From: Maylandia zebra
Lineage: Eukaryota; Chordata; Actinopteri; Cichliformes; Cichlidae
Length of the DNA stretch: 64,000 nucleotides
Direction of reading: 5' to 3'
Assembly: GCF_041146795.1 (NCBI RefSeq)
Contig: NC_135177.1
Location: forward strand, 19,729,560 to 19,793,559
In this document: one piece after another, positions 21,279 to 34,800 of the stretch
Layout of the letters: every line of letters starts with the position of its first letter
Position numbering within the stretch: the stretch's first letter is position 1
Position numbers and translations under genes: made by a program
Notes under the pieces: generated by a model
What the model was told of the DNA's origin: nothing
Database searches by the model: none
What the model saw: the letters and a program-made list of their open reading frames with translations, nothing else

Positions 21279-22215
21279 ACTGGACACTTTATTAGGTCCA
21301 CTTTGCTAATACAAGGTCTAGTAAAAGATTCAACAAGGCAATGACATGTTAGCATATTGTTTTTGCTCCAGATTTGTCAACCGCAAATCCAGGTTGTCGC
21401 ATATAAAAAGGTTCTCTATTGGACTGACATTTGGTGACTGTGGAGGCTATTTGAGTACAGTGAACTCATTGTCTTGTTCAAGAAATCAGTTTGAGATCAT
21501 TTGATTTTTGTAAGATTTCTGGAAGTAGGCATCAAAAGATGTGGTCTGTGGTAATAAAATGCAGTAAAAATACACAGTGATACAAAGGGGCCCAAAGTGT
21601 GTTGATAAAATAGCCACTATAACATCAACCTGAACTGATACAAGGTAGGATGGATTTGTGTCTCATTTGTGTTGTTTATGACAAATTCTAATCCTATACC
21701 ATCCAAATGTCACATCATACTCAAAAGACCAGGTAACATTTGTCTAATCATCCACTGTCTAATTTTGGTGAGCCCATTCAAGATCTAGTCTCAGTTCCCT
21801 GTCCTAAGCTGACAGGAGTGGCACCTCGTGTGGTCTTCTGCTGCTGTAGCACATCTGCTTGGTTCGATGTGTTGTGCACTCAGAAATGCTCGTCTGCATA
21901 TCTTGGTTGTAACAAGCGGTTATTTGAGTTGCTGCATGAAGCAATCTATCTATTCTCTGGCATCATCAAGGTATTTTCACCCAAAGAACTGCTGCTCACT
22001 GGATATTTTTTCTTTTTTACTCTATTCTCTGTAAATCCTAGAGATGGTTTTGGAGTAAAATCCCAGTGTTGACAACCATGTCATGCTCAAAGTCACTTAA
22101 ATCACTTTTCTTCCTCATTCTTAATCTCAGTTTAAACAATCTACATGCCTAAATGCACCGAGTTGGTCTAATGTGATGAACACGTTAACAGATACCTAAT
22201 AAAGTGGTTGGTGAG
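21279..22215. mobile_element. DNA-transposon-like repeat, copy C
   Basis: The left end is CACTTTATTAGGTCCAC (near 21,284-21,300) and the right end ACCTAATAAAGTGG (near 22,194-22,207). Internal blocks match copies A, B and D, such as 'tcagttccctgtcctaagct' near 21,790. Just beyond its right end the flank 'ttggtggtagtgctctgttc' (22,225-22,244) also occurs beyond the internal right end of copy A (893-912). Confidence 0.75.
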
Positions 22216-22805
22216 TCTATATACTTGGTGGTAGTGCTCTGTTCTGGGACCTCCTTGTCATTCTACCACCAATACACTCCACACCCCCCTCCCACCCACC
22301 ATATACCACAGAGTACTGATCAATTCAGACACAGGATGAGTCAGAGGAGCTGGGTGGAGGTGGGTTGCAAATCAGCTTGTAGATGCAGAGCGGGGATAGA
22401 GATGCTAAAACAGCTAAAACAACATATACAACATGAGATTTGCCAGTTTCATGGTTAGACAGTAGCTCATGCTTTCGATAAGTAAATCTTAATACGTTGC
22501 TCTACACTGTAAGTGTTCTTCAAGCAGAGGATTTGGATTTGTGTGGCTGTTAAATGCTGAAATAGTGCAATATGAATAATTTCAATCTGTGGTCTCTTCA
22601 TCTGCAGTCCAAGTTAGATCCTCCAGTCCTGTCAGTCATCTTTGTTTGCTGATGCTGCGAAACTTTGAGTAGCTTTTGAAGATGGAAAAACTGATCACTC
22701 TAAATAGCCTAATGTATTTTTCAGTGGGATCTAAAAGGCTCGTAAAGTATTCAAACCATCTCCACCCCCTCTCCCCGGCCTCTTCTCCACTCCTTCTTCT
22801 CTTAG

Positions 22806-22859
22806 AGTAATGTTCTTTGTACACCAGCTGTAGCCTGGACCCGGCAAACCTGCAGCAAG
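22806..22859 (+). other. osbpl3: 5' leader part of the first coding osbpl3 exon
   Basis: A pyrimidine-rich tract ending in CTTAG (to 22,805) looks like a splice acceptor just before the exon that carries the ATG. It implies an upstream leader exon that I could not locate in the left part of the window. Confidence 0.5.
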
Positions 22860-25800
22860 ATGAGCTCGGAGGAGCGCGGCTCAGCCATGTCACAGAAGAT
22901 CTCCCTGTCGCGCAGCAACAGCAGCTCTTCATCCAAACATGACAGCCGACAGGTAACACTCGCGTTATACTTACAGACGTTTTCGCTGGTGTCATGTATG
23001 TGGAAGGGAGGAAGGCTGGATTTCCCATAATGAAGATTTAATTGAAAAAGTTGTAACTGCCAGTCCTCAGATATTTTTCTCTGCCTCCTAGGAATTATAA
23101 TACTAGTATAAGATCTAGCCACGTTTTGCATTATAGATGTCATGAAGCAAAAACTAAAAGCTGCCTAAAAGGAGGTGTTTTTTTATTAGGATTTACCTAC
23201 CCCTTTCTCACTATAAAACCAGGGTATTTCTACAAATGTGGAAGATATTGGAGTGCTCTAAATTACTAAACTGCAACTATATCCCCCAAAGTAATTCTCA
23301 GACACACCACATAAAGAAGATGTTGGCACCATGAACAAACTGTTTTGCATTTGCCTCAAGCGTTTATCTGCAGGCTGCCGACTCATTAATTTTTCATTAC
23401 CAGAAACAGCCTTTTCCTTTTGGAAATGAAAGTAATAAAGTCTTACTCTAGTACTGTCCACAGGATAATCAGACACTTAAGGCTCACCACTCTGGTGAAG
23501 CAAAAAGTGGCAAAAAAAAAACCCATTCTCGTTAGCAAGAAAAACTTTGAATAAGGAAATATTCTGACTGTCGTGACACTGCTATGTGGGTTCAGTTACA
23601 TTCAGAGAGAGCTTGGTAACCATTTTTTCCCATTTGTTCCAAACCAAACCATCAATATTTAATTTGTAAAGTGTTTTTGTAAATGATAACACAGATCAAA
23701 ATGTGGTAGAATGGACAGGATGTCTAAATGCAGCAGTCTGAACACATTCACACTTTATAATTGTGTGACGCTAAAACGACGCTGTCTTCTCGGCGCTCCT
23801 ATCAGAGCCTTGTTACTCAAAGTGCCTCTTGACCTTGAGGAACAGTGTCCAGGCAGTGTGTGACAATGACGCACTGTGTGACTGTGCTGCCCTGGAGCCG
23901 TGACGAACACTGAGGGAGAGTCGAACTGTAGCCCGCTGGCCACGCCCTTGGTCAATCCCCTTCAGATATGAGGGTTTATTTTAGATTGCCTCACCCACCA
24001 GCATTCAGCCTCTCTGACTGATACAGTGTGTGTTTATACAGTCAGGGACACACTGACACAAGAAGCAAGGATTAACCTCTCCCAAGTGCCCAAAGTCCCT
24101 CCCACGGTGTAACACAGACATGATTTATACTTAAGTAGAATAATTTAAAGATAAGCCTGAGGTGTAATATGCCATCATTAGCATTATGAGTTCATATATT
24201 ATGAGTTAATTTGTTAATTATTTCTAATAATTTGTTGCACATTGACAGTAGATGTGTAAACTGCCCGTCATAATGTTTTCAGCTTTTCTTATTATGTCAA
24301 TTTAGCAGCACAAAATTAATGAAATGTAGTTATTCTTTTACACCTGCATCATTTTCTAATGACTATATGTTGAAAACTGTTTTTGGGTCTCATTACCAAC
24401 TGAGGTCACTGCGTCATAACTACTTCACAGCCCACTACTGTTCCTCGGGGTTATTTTTGCTGGCTACATGCCCATTCCACTATTATTTATAGGCTTACTG
24501 CTAAGTAGTCATATGAGAATAATCTATAACATTGGCTCATTTGAATGATAGACCCCTTTCTGTTGATTAATCATCTTATTGTTTCAGCACTAATAGAAAC
24601 GAAAAGCGAAATAGTTCACAAATGATGAATTATTCTGTGCCCACAACGGTATTACAGAAGCCTCTGTTATACTATTCATCCTGCGTTCCTGGAACTCTCA
24701 CTCCTGAAACACATAACAAAGCTATCTGGATTAGTCCGTGATGAAATATCATCTTAATCTCTGTATTGCAGGGGATTTGGGCTTGACCGTTCTAATCTCA
24801 TTCAGGAAATTATTATTATAGTGAAGAGTGAGATTAAACAGGTAAGCTAATTTTGTAAATTCAATTCAATTCACTTTTATTTATACAGCGCCAAATCACA
24901 GCAACAGTTGCCTCAACAAGCTTTATATAACAAGCTTTTTATTTTTGATAATACAAAGAAAACTGAGAAAAACCCCAGCAATCACATGACTCCCTATGAG
25001 TAAGCACTTTGTTGACAGTAGGAATGAAAAACTCCCTTTTAACAGGTAGAAACCTCTAGCAGAACGAGGCTAAGGGAGGGGCAACCATCTGCTATGCCCG
25101 CCCATGAGGGGAAAGAAGTCTGTATAACTTCACCCTGAACACCTTATTACATAGGGCTACATCTATAAAAAATAAAATAAAAATGCTAATCTTCCACTTA
25201 TAGAGCCTCCTGCCGATTGACTGACACTGATGAAAGTGAGGCATCAAATTTAAATCACCCCAGCAGCCACAGATTATAATATGTTTTGAGTGTGATTATG
25301 GCACTTGCTGAGTGGTTGATTCGCTCAGTTCCATTTATAAATCCTCCTCTGAAACTTTCATTTGCATGGCGTGCAGATGTCTGTCGTCTCAGAGTTCTCA
25401 TAAACCATTGTATTCCAACAGGACAGCTGGGAAATCGTGGAAGGCCTGCGAGGAAGCTTCAGCAGTGTCCAGGAGCCTCAGAAACAGGAGGGCTACATGA
25501 TGAAAAGAAGAAAGTGGCCAATGAAGGGCTGGCACAAGGTAGCATGGAGCACCTGTGTGGTCTTCGTGTGACCCATGTGACTCATCTTTCAGAGTAGTGA
25601 CAGCTTAACGTCATTTCATTGTCCTCGTTTCACACGGCACTTTTTAGGCACTTGCCTCTGCAAATCTGCTGACACGAGTCATTTGTGTTTTAAACTAATT
25701 GAATGAGCTTATGTAGTAGATAATTTGACTCACAGAGGAGTCACATGTGACCAGGGTCAGTGCCTGTTTACACTCTGTCTGAAAGCTTTTCCTGGGATAA

Positions 25801-28800
25801 TGCCTAGATATCTTGGTGGTCCTCTCAGATGCATTAGCTGATGGCCTGTTGGTTACTAGGGTTGTATACATTTAGTATTGACTTGTAGTCGGAGCTTTTT
25901 AGGTCTCTGTGCTTTCAACAGTCTGATTCTGTTGATGTACAGTAAAAGCACCAAGAATTGCATTTACAAATTGAGTGGATGAGACATATTGCAAGTGAGT
26001 GAGAGGAAGTGTAATAAAGGAAGACAGATGTAAGACAATAGCCTGGAATTGCATACATCCCACTGCAGCAACATACATTTTAGGAGACTGACTACCATGA
26101 CCTCAGCCTCATAACACTGACTTTAGATTTGCTGTCAGGGATGTTGCATATCATGTCCAGTTGTATCTCATTGGCTGATTGTCCTTCTCTCTCCCTCCAG
26201 AGATACTTTTTCCTGGACAAGGGTATCCTTAAGTATGGCAAGTGCAGTGCTGATGTGAGTACAAAAGGCTGCTGGCTGAATGCTGTGTGAGCTCATCATT
26301 TACAGAAGATTAAAAAGGACACTTGATGTCTTTTTCAATGTTCTTGTCAGGCTCCTGACCGCCTGCGCCCAGAGATACAATAGGCCCTAATTCTCTCTCA
26401 ATCTCCTCATTGTTGATAGCAATCAGACTGTGTATTTTACCTACAGATCACACATAATTACGCATGGGCCGCGTCACAGCCTAAAAAGGGATTATTATTT
26501 TATGCATTGTTTGCACTGAGTTTCATCTGTTGCATTCATAACAGTGAGAGCTGTCTCATCCAACAGATTGAGAAAGGGAAGCTGCATGGTTGCATTGATG
26601 TGGGTCTCTCTGTCATGGCCATTAAGAAGAAGGCCAAGTGCATCGATCTTGATGCCGAGGAAAACATCTATCACCTGAAGGTAAACCACAAGACTAATAA
26701 AGACAAGGGAATCCCTACAGGCTTAAATAGGCTTAAGGCTTAAAGGGGTTAAACATTTTTTCCCGAGTTTTTGCTTTTTAATTCCTGGTACAGATGCCAT
26801 CATTAAAATGACTTCAGAATTACCTCATGTGATATATATGTGTGCCAGAGGGAATAACTGCTCACTCCATACCTGTGTGTGTGTTTTTCCACTGACACAC
26901 CTCTTCCATCTTACTTGCCCTTGTGCTGATTTTCTGATTGCGGTATCTGCTCTACAGATTAAGTCTCAGGAGCTGTTTGATGAATGGGTATCCAAGCTGC
27001 GTCACCATCGTCTTTATCGGCAAAATGAGATTGCCATGTACCCTAACGAGAAGTCCTTGTTCTATCCCCATTATGCCTCCCCGAACTCTCCTGGCATCGC
27101 CGAGGGACCCCCTATTAGAAAGGTATAACTGCGCCACACAGCATGCTGTTGCTGAAAATGGTCGGCTCTGTTTAAAATGAAAATGAAAAACAAAGATGAT
27201 TCTCGTGTGTTTTTCATCATGAGCATCATTATTCCATGTGCTGTATTTAATGAAGTGAATTCCCTTTGCTGAAAAAAATTAATGACACAGCCAAAGTGTT
27301 TTTGAACTGACCTTTGGGTCTCTTTGTTACTGCAGTGCCTGTCCATACGAAGGCAGTCCACAGTGCATCATGCCGCAGCTTTCCCTTTAAACTCCAACAG
27401 CCAAGCAAAGGTGGCTGCCTGGCTCCAGTCATCTGACGAAATGGACAAATGCTTCAAAGGTGAGAGACAAGAGCAGCCTCTCACGATTTGATTTTTTTAC
27501 ACTTTCTGAATTTCTGAGCAAAATTTCCACAATAAAGAACTTGCCTGGCTAAAATGGGGAGAGCTCTAAGACACATTCTTTAATGTGGGGTTTTTAATCT
27601 CTGTGTGGGATAATTTGCACTTTTATTAAAGTCATAAGATGCATTCTTGTACTAGTTGTTTAAAAATCTTCAATTTTCCACCTGGATGATGATCTCCAAT
27701 GTGATTACGGTTTTGCTGAGGAAAATAATCAACTCAGATAAAGCCATTTAAAATGTAATCGTACCTTCCTCGTATTGTGCCTTTGGCTCTTTTTTGCAGT
27801 CCTTAATCTGTGGAAATGCACTCTTCCTTGTGGTAGAGTGTATCATGCTGCTGCTGCTGCTGCTGCCGTGGTCGGTGTGTTTGGTGTGCATCAAATTTTA
27901 TGTGGGTGGTACATGTTAAACTAATATCTGCACAAACGCCACAACCCAAGGTTTCCCAGCAGAGCGCTATATTGTGCTACAATGATCGATGTTATTCACT
28001 TCACTTGGTTTTATTGTTGTGGCTGATCCGTGAATATGATGCAGATAAGTAAGAGAGTTCATGCAAAGTTTCCTGCTTACAACGATGCTACCGATACCAG
28101 TCAAAGACATTAGATTGTTAGAGGGCCCAGCTTTTTCATTTATACCCATTTTCTACTTCTTGTCAGGGTCCCGGTCATGGAGGAAGCGATCTAACCAGTT
28201 CTAATATATTTATGTTATTTGGGAAATGCTTCTATAATTGTGTACGCCTGCTGTCTCATTTGCAAGTTAGATGAGGCTGGCAGAGTGGTGATCATAAAGA
28301 AACAAGCTGGTGATTACTAATGCACTGTTTGTCTCAGTTTTCATTCATTAAGATTCTGACGATATGCTGTCAGCACTTTGTAATCAAGAAACTTTGGAAA
28401 ATGGACACAACAACTCACGCGCACATTTACTAACACAGCATGGTTTCAGTTGGACTGGTGCTTATTTAGTTGTCTGTCATTTCATAATGTGTATGTTCAA
28501 ATACTGTCACAATTTAAACATCTGTTTATGAGACCTCTCTATATGAAACCATGGCAAAGCCAGTCCTTTGGAGAGAAAGAAATCCACGTGGCATTGTTTT
28601 TAATGGATGGCAGCAATGATTGATGATGATTGAAGGGTCGACTTTCAGCTTTAATTCAAAGGGTCTGACAAAAGCATTTTATTAACAGATATGAGATTAA
28701 ACATAATCCCATAAAATAATAGGACACGTTAACATAATTTTAAATGTAATATTTATTTTTAATACTTGACTGCAAAGCATGCAAGCAGTTTCCTCCCTTG

Positions 28801-31800
28801 AGATGCTCTGCCAGGCCTTTACCTCAGCCACCTCCAGCTGGTGCTTGTTTGTAAGTCTCTCTGTGTTTATGAACCGTGTTGGGCTGAGATCAGGTGACTG
28901 ACTTGGTTTGCACTTTGTTGTAAACTGTCTGTATTTTCATTCATGAAAGTGTCACTTGACTTTGACAATGATTCAACTATCTCCAATGATAATATAATCA
29001 TAATCTACTTTAGTCTTTCAGGGATTTGGGTGTTGCTGAGCTGGCCAGAACATTGTTAGGAATATACCAGATAGTAGATTTGGCCCCTCATAAAGTTTTT
29101 GCTATGTCTCTTATAGGTTTATCTGGGCTTATCAGCCTAAACCCCGTCATTCACTTGCATCAGCATTTCTTTGGAGCCCATATTTAAAGTTCAAAGGTAC
29201 TGAATGCAATTTTAGTACTTAAAATCGACTCGAGATCTTTAATTTGTCATAGACTAAATTAGGAAAAAGCCTCACTGAGCTCAGCCTCACCTCACCCCTG
29301 AAACTGTCTGTCAGTTGTTAAATGTCTTGGACATTTGTCAGGTCATGGACAGTCCAGATTGATTATCTCTTGCCTTTGACTAACCTTCTCTTTCTGAGGC
29401 AGATGCAGTTTGAAGGTGTTTTTCTGATTCTGGTAATATGAGAAGCTTTTAGGCTCGCTCTACAGGCTGCTGTTCATGCTTGAAAAAGATGCAAAAAGCA
29501 GAAATAGATATCTTGGGAGGTGAATCGCCAAACTGAGGAGTCTATTTGAATAAAGCATATATAACATAGTGCATATGGTTCAGTAAGCACATGTGGCACC
29601 CTCTAACTTTGTCAAACTGAAATCACCAAACTTGTTGATGACAGATTAGGATATGTCAGCCCTCTCTGCTGTTTCTACAGAGACTGGTTTTTGAGTTCAC
29701 TCAATAGGCCCAACTAACACGTGCCCATTTGCAGGCACTGCCCTTTTTCTCACTTTAGCCTTTTAACTGTCTTTTCTTTTTCACTTCATACCTCCTTTTA
29801 TAACTATTAGTGTTTGTTCTCATCCGGACAGACTTATCAGTATGTGAGGCCTATCTCCTAGAGCTTAACCACCTGCTTCAGAGTATGGAAGTAATTCACC
29901 GGACTTATTCTGCTCCATCCATCCAAGCACTGCAGGTCAGCACTGCAGTATTTCTGGTTACTTTACATGCAGGGTAACTTTTCTGATGATACAAAACATT
30001 ATTAAGTTATTTTCTGTTGACCTTAACTCACCTCTTATTAAATATAGAAGATATTTCATCTTGCATCTTGCTCTGGTAGTTGTGAAACCACTTTCCATAA
30101 AAAGCCTTCCTTTAAAGACAAAAAATCCTCACTGGCCTGACTGTCAATAATTTCACATCTGCTTTCTTAGGCGTCTACTTTTGACAGCCCCAAAAAAGAA
30201 AAGAGACTTCCAAAGAAGTGGCGCACTAAAAACTACAACAAAGATGTCAAAACAACTCTGCAGGTAGACAACATGACAGAGAAGTGTGATCATGCTTAAT
30301 TTGTTTTTATATTTCATTGTGAGTATCTCCAGTTTTTCTTCCTGCTCTGCTCTAGGTACCGAGCTGCATCTCCTCTGGCTCTATCCGCCTCCATGCCTCA
30401 AACCCCAACCTATCCACTGCTGCACTGAGCAATGATAAAGCCGATCCTGAATCCCTGGACTCCCCTTTTGATGTGGCCAAGCTGCAAGAAGACTTCTGTC
30501 GTGTTGCCACCAACTGTGAGTGAAAAACTCTAGTTTCAGATAAAACTCTGTAAAGCACACATTTTTAAAATTCCTCAATCTGCTTCCGATAAATCTGCAC
30601 GAAAGCTAAGACTGGTGTGGTGCTGCTACTTCTAACAAGTTGAAGTGTTAGTTGCTGTTAGTTATGTGGATGTCTTCTAGCTGATATTAGGTCAGAAGTT
30701 TGTTTTTTGTGCCACAAAACCTGTTAAATCTCTTTGTAAGGAAGTGGTTGACGCATAGAGGATGAATATAATTTTACTTCTGTCCTCTTTGGAATTTTCT
30801 ATGCAGATTCTTGGTGCTTGACATGGAGTAATGAGATTCATTTGTTTTTTACATAATGGCTTTACAGTTTCAAACTTACTCCGGAGAACTGCTGTCAGTT
30901 CTGCTGCTATTTAAACTAACAAATTTATGCACACATTTAAAATTATGGAGCTAAAGATGTGTGATGGGCTTAATCATTTATAATGGCAGGGTTTTCCAAA
31001 TAATGATCTTTTTGATTCCCTCTTTTTGTGTCTCTTGTTGCTGCCAGTGCATACAACCATGAAGGCGGCCCTGAGCACACTGACATCAGAGAGAGAGAGA
31101 TTAAAACAATGCCTGGATCACGAAACCTGCCCCCCCACCTCTCCACAAGTTGTAAATTTGAAGAACACGCTGGCTGCGGTATGTGAAATAACACACCCCC
31201 TTGCACATTTTTTGCAAGCGGATGTTTTCAACAGAAATAGGTATTAGCTATTCTCCTTTTTTCTTCCTTTTTTAATTTTTTTTTTGCTTTTACACTTCTC
31301 TCGTATGTCGTGTCCTCCCACACCATTTGTCAAGCATGACACATTTACGAGTATTTTAGAGGGATTACTAGCTGCCGGTATGATGTCAGCCCCCCTAAAT
31401 GAGACCGCATTCAACAGTCATGTTTCCTGTGGCTGCTGCCTCCCACCAGAGGCTTGTTTTTCTGTTTTCTGTCTTTGGTTGTACATGTTCATTGTCATGT
31501 AGTCAGCGAAGAAATGTGTTGGCGTCGAGACCGCGCAAATTCTAATGCGGCACAAGTATTTCTTTACACATTCAGATTTGTGTGGTCTCTGCTATAGTCT
31601 GCTGGATTTTAGCTTTTAGCTTTTCTTATTGGTTTCTCTGGTTTGCTTACTCTGTTCCACTTGAGATAATAACAGGTGAAAGCATGCCTCTCCAGTACGT
31701 AAATGAGTAAATGTGACGTTTACTGATTTTCTTGAGATTACACAACTCCAAATCAGCCGGGTTTTGATTTATGCTGAGGATTTCAAGCATTTCAAGGCTC

Positions 31801-34800
31801 GGGTGTTTGCAGTAAACAGTGTTTAAACTGGTTATTTTTTCCAGGCTTTAGCCCAGAACTCAGAGCTGAGAGAACGCCTGTGCAAGATTCATGCTGAGTC
31901 CCAGATCATAGAGCCCACACTAATAACGCTCACTGCCCCTGTGCAGGTGGGTGCAGGAATGCAGTGACTCGATTCCCCCACCTTCATGACGATTATTCTT
32001 ATATATCTGTCTTTATTTTTATCCCCCGCAAGCTTGAATGTGCCACAGAATGAATGAGCTGTCCTTTTCCTCTCATCTAGAATCAACAAATGTCACTCTC
32101 CTCTCACCCCCTCATCCAGCTCAGTCAATATGAGAAAAATTTACAGAACTTTCTTTTGGGGAACACTGCCTCTTCCTCTCAGCCTCGTCGTTGCGTAACC
32201 AAATGTCTCACCATGACACGGTTCAGAGGAAGGCTTCTAGCTCCATATAATCGTCTTCTAAAGGAAACTCTTTGCTCGTTTAATCGGATTTGCTGATCAC
32301 ACAAAGCGAGCCGATCTGCTTAATTGTGTCCCTGGAAACACGCAGAGCAAAACTAATACGCCTCCTCTGAGAACATCTCCATGTTAATTAATCAGCTTCA
32401 CCAATAACAAAGGGTAGATTGGGACGCTCAAGTCCATGTGTGGAAAGCTATCTCATATTGGCAATCAACTGCATGCTTGTCAGTTATTTTCTGAGATGTG
32501 TGCAGGGCAGGCATGCAGCCTCACTTCTCACTGTAATTATTCTTGCTTTATTTAATACAGTAGTATATTGTCAGGCAGTCTCTAGGTAGGAATAAATTGT
32601 CTTATGAAATTTTGATTCTGAAGAGTTCATGTTTTCAGCAGTTCATCATTTGGCTTATTTGACTGATAACAGTATGATTGAATGCAGACACACCCATGTT
32701 GAGACGCTATGCACACGACTGCATGATGTCACTCAGCTGTTTGTTAATGTTTATAAACCTACATTTGTTAAATCAGTGAAGAAATTAAAAAAGTGTATGA
32801 CGGGTGTGATGTCAGCCAATATATTTACGTATGTATTATAAATGACTGTCTTTCAATATATTGCAGATTAAATTTGTGGGTGTTGTGATTGTCGTACTTT
32901 GCATGTTGTGATTGTGTTGTATTCTCAATGACACTGTGATTGCCACCCCGGGAATGATGGCGGGGCCCCTTCCTGTGTTCTTATTGTAGCTGTGGACATT
33001 GTTTCTCTTAGAAACAGGAATCAGTAGATGAAGCCCATCCCCTCGTACACCAAGTATCCAATGAGAGCAGAGCTTCAATCGCGGAGTCTTTGTCCGAGTT
33101 CTTTGACGCACAGGAGGTTCTGTTATCTGCTAGCTCTTCTGAAAATGAGGTAAGTGTGGAGACTAAACTCTTCATTGTCAGTAGTTGTGATGTTGGGTCT
33201 TTTTGCTTGTAGCAAACTGATGTTTAGAGCTACATAATAGAATTATCATTGCTGTTGATGTTTGGAGTAATTTGTCTTGTTTACACAAGCACAACCAGAA
33301 CAAAACCTCCACCAGTGGCTCTTACTTTATTTATTGCCTGTCACCCAGGATTTCTTCACTTTTGTCTCTGTGTCTGATAACTGGCCTAAATTTTGTAAGC
33401 ACACTGGACAATTCATGGTATTTTATTACAAAAGAGGGGGAAATGCCATTTAACTTAACGTCCTGTCTTAAATCCATTTTTTTATGATATGTGTCATAAA
33501 ACAAATCTGCCCTATGTTAGTTCAGCCTCCTCTTCCTTCAGTGCTCATGTGGCATGCTTGATGAGGTAGCACCTGGAGCGGAAGCAATATGAAAATGAAA
33601 GTTAATTACTTTCATCTAAAAATACAGCGAGCCGAGGTGCAGCTCTGCCACCATGTCCTAAGAGAACCTTCATCTCCACCACTTTAGATCTTCTGCAGAT
33701 GTGACAAGATGTTAAAAGAGACTCGTTCATTCGCTTTTTGTCAGTGATATTAAAACAACTTGAATGTTTTGGTTTTTTTAGGTATCAGAGGATGACTCGT
33801 ATATCAGTGACATTAGTGACAACATTTCCATGGACAACTTCAGTAATGAGACCGAAAGTGAAAGACCAAACTCGGGTAAAGTCATTACAGTACTAGCCTT
33901 GGGACACTTTTATGCATTTATATACAAATGATATTATGGTACACTGGGTTGTCGGTATGTATTATCAAGGTGTCCCTAACCTCAGCTCTTATACCGACTC
34001 TTTTCAGGCTCTGTGGAAGAAGGCACTGTTCTTTATCGTCGTAGATCCTGTCTGCCCACACCCAGCCCAAGCAACACCTCCATCAGCTTGTGGAACATCC
34101 TTAGGAACAACATAGGCAAAGACCTTTCCAAGGTTGCAATGCCTGTGCAACTTAATGAACCCCTCAACACCCTGCAGAGACTGTGTGAGGAGCTGGAGTA
34201 CAGCGAGCTGCTAGACAGGGCCGCCAACACACAGGACCCTTTTGAACGTATGGTGAGAATGCAGTTTCGCTCTTTGAGTGTGTGGGCTGGGCCTTTTTTG
34301 TTCAGCTTACTTGTTTGCTTTGATGATTCCTCTGAGAAGAAGAGCTGCTGTTGGTAAAACTAGCGTGACAAGTAAGAGATGCCGTATATAGCCAAGTAAA
34401 CTAGCGCTAACGCACAATTGTTGCTGATTGGCTTTCAGGGACTGCGGTGCACTGCCTTTACGTGAGAGAGTCTGATCTACCTTTAAGATTTTTAGCAGAA
34501 AGACGCCATGATGAGCTTTGCACTGACTAACTTTGTTGTTTTTTGAGATATACCCTGTGGAATAAGACAAATAAGACATATACACAACATACAGTAGATA
34601 CGTTCAGCAGTCACTTTATTAGGTATACCCTGCTAGTACCAGGTTCGACCCCCTTTTGCCTTTAGAACTGCCTTAATTCTTCATGGCATTGACTCGACAA
34701 AATGCTGGAAACATTCTTCAGAGATGAGGGTCAATATTGATATGATGCCATTACACATGCTGAAGATTTGTGATTTATCCACCACATCCCAAAGGTGTTC

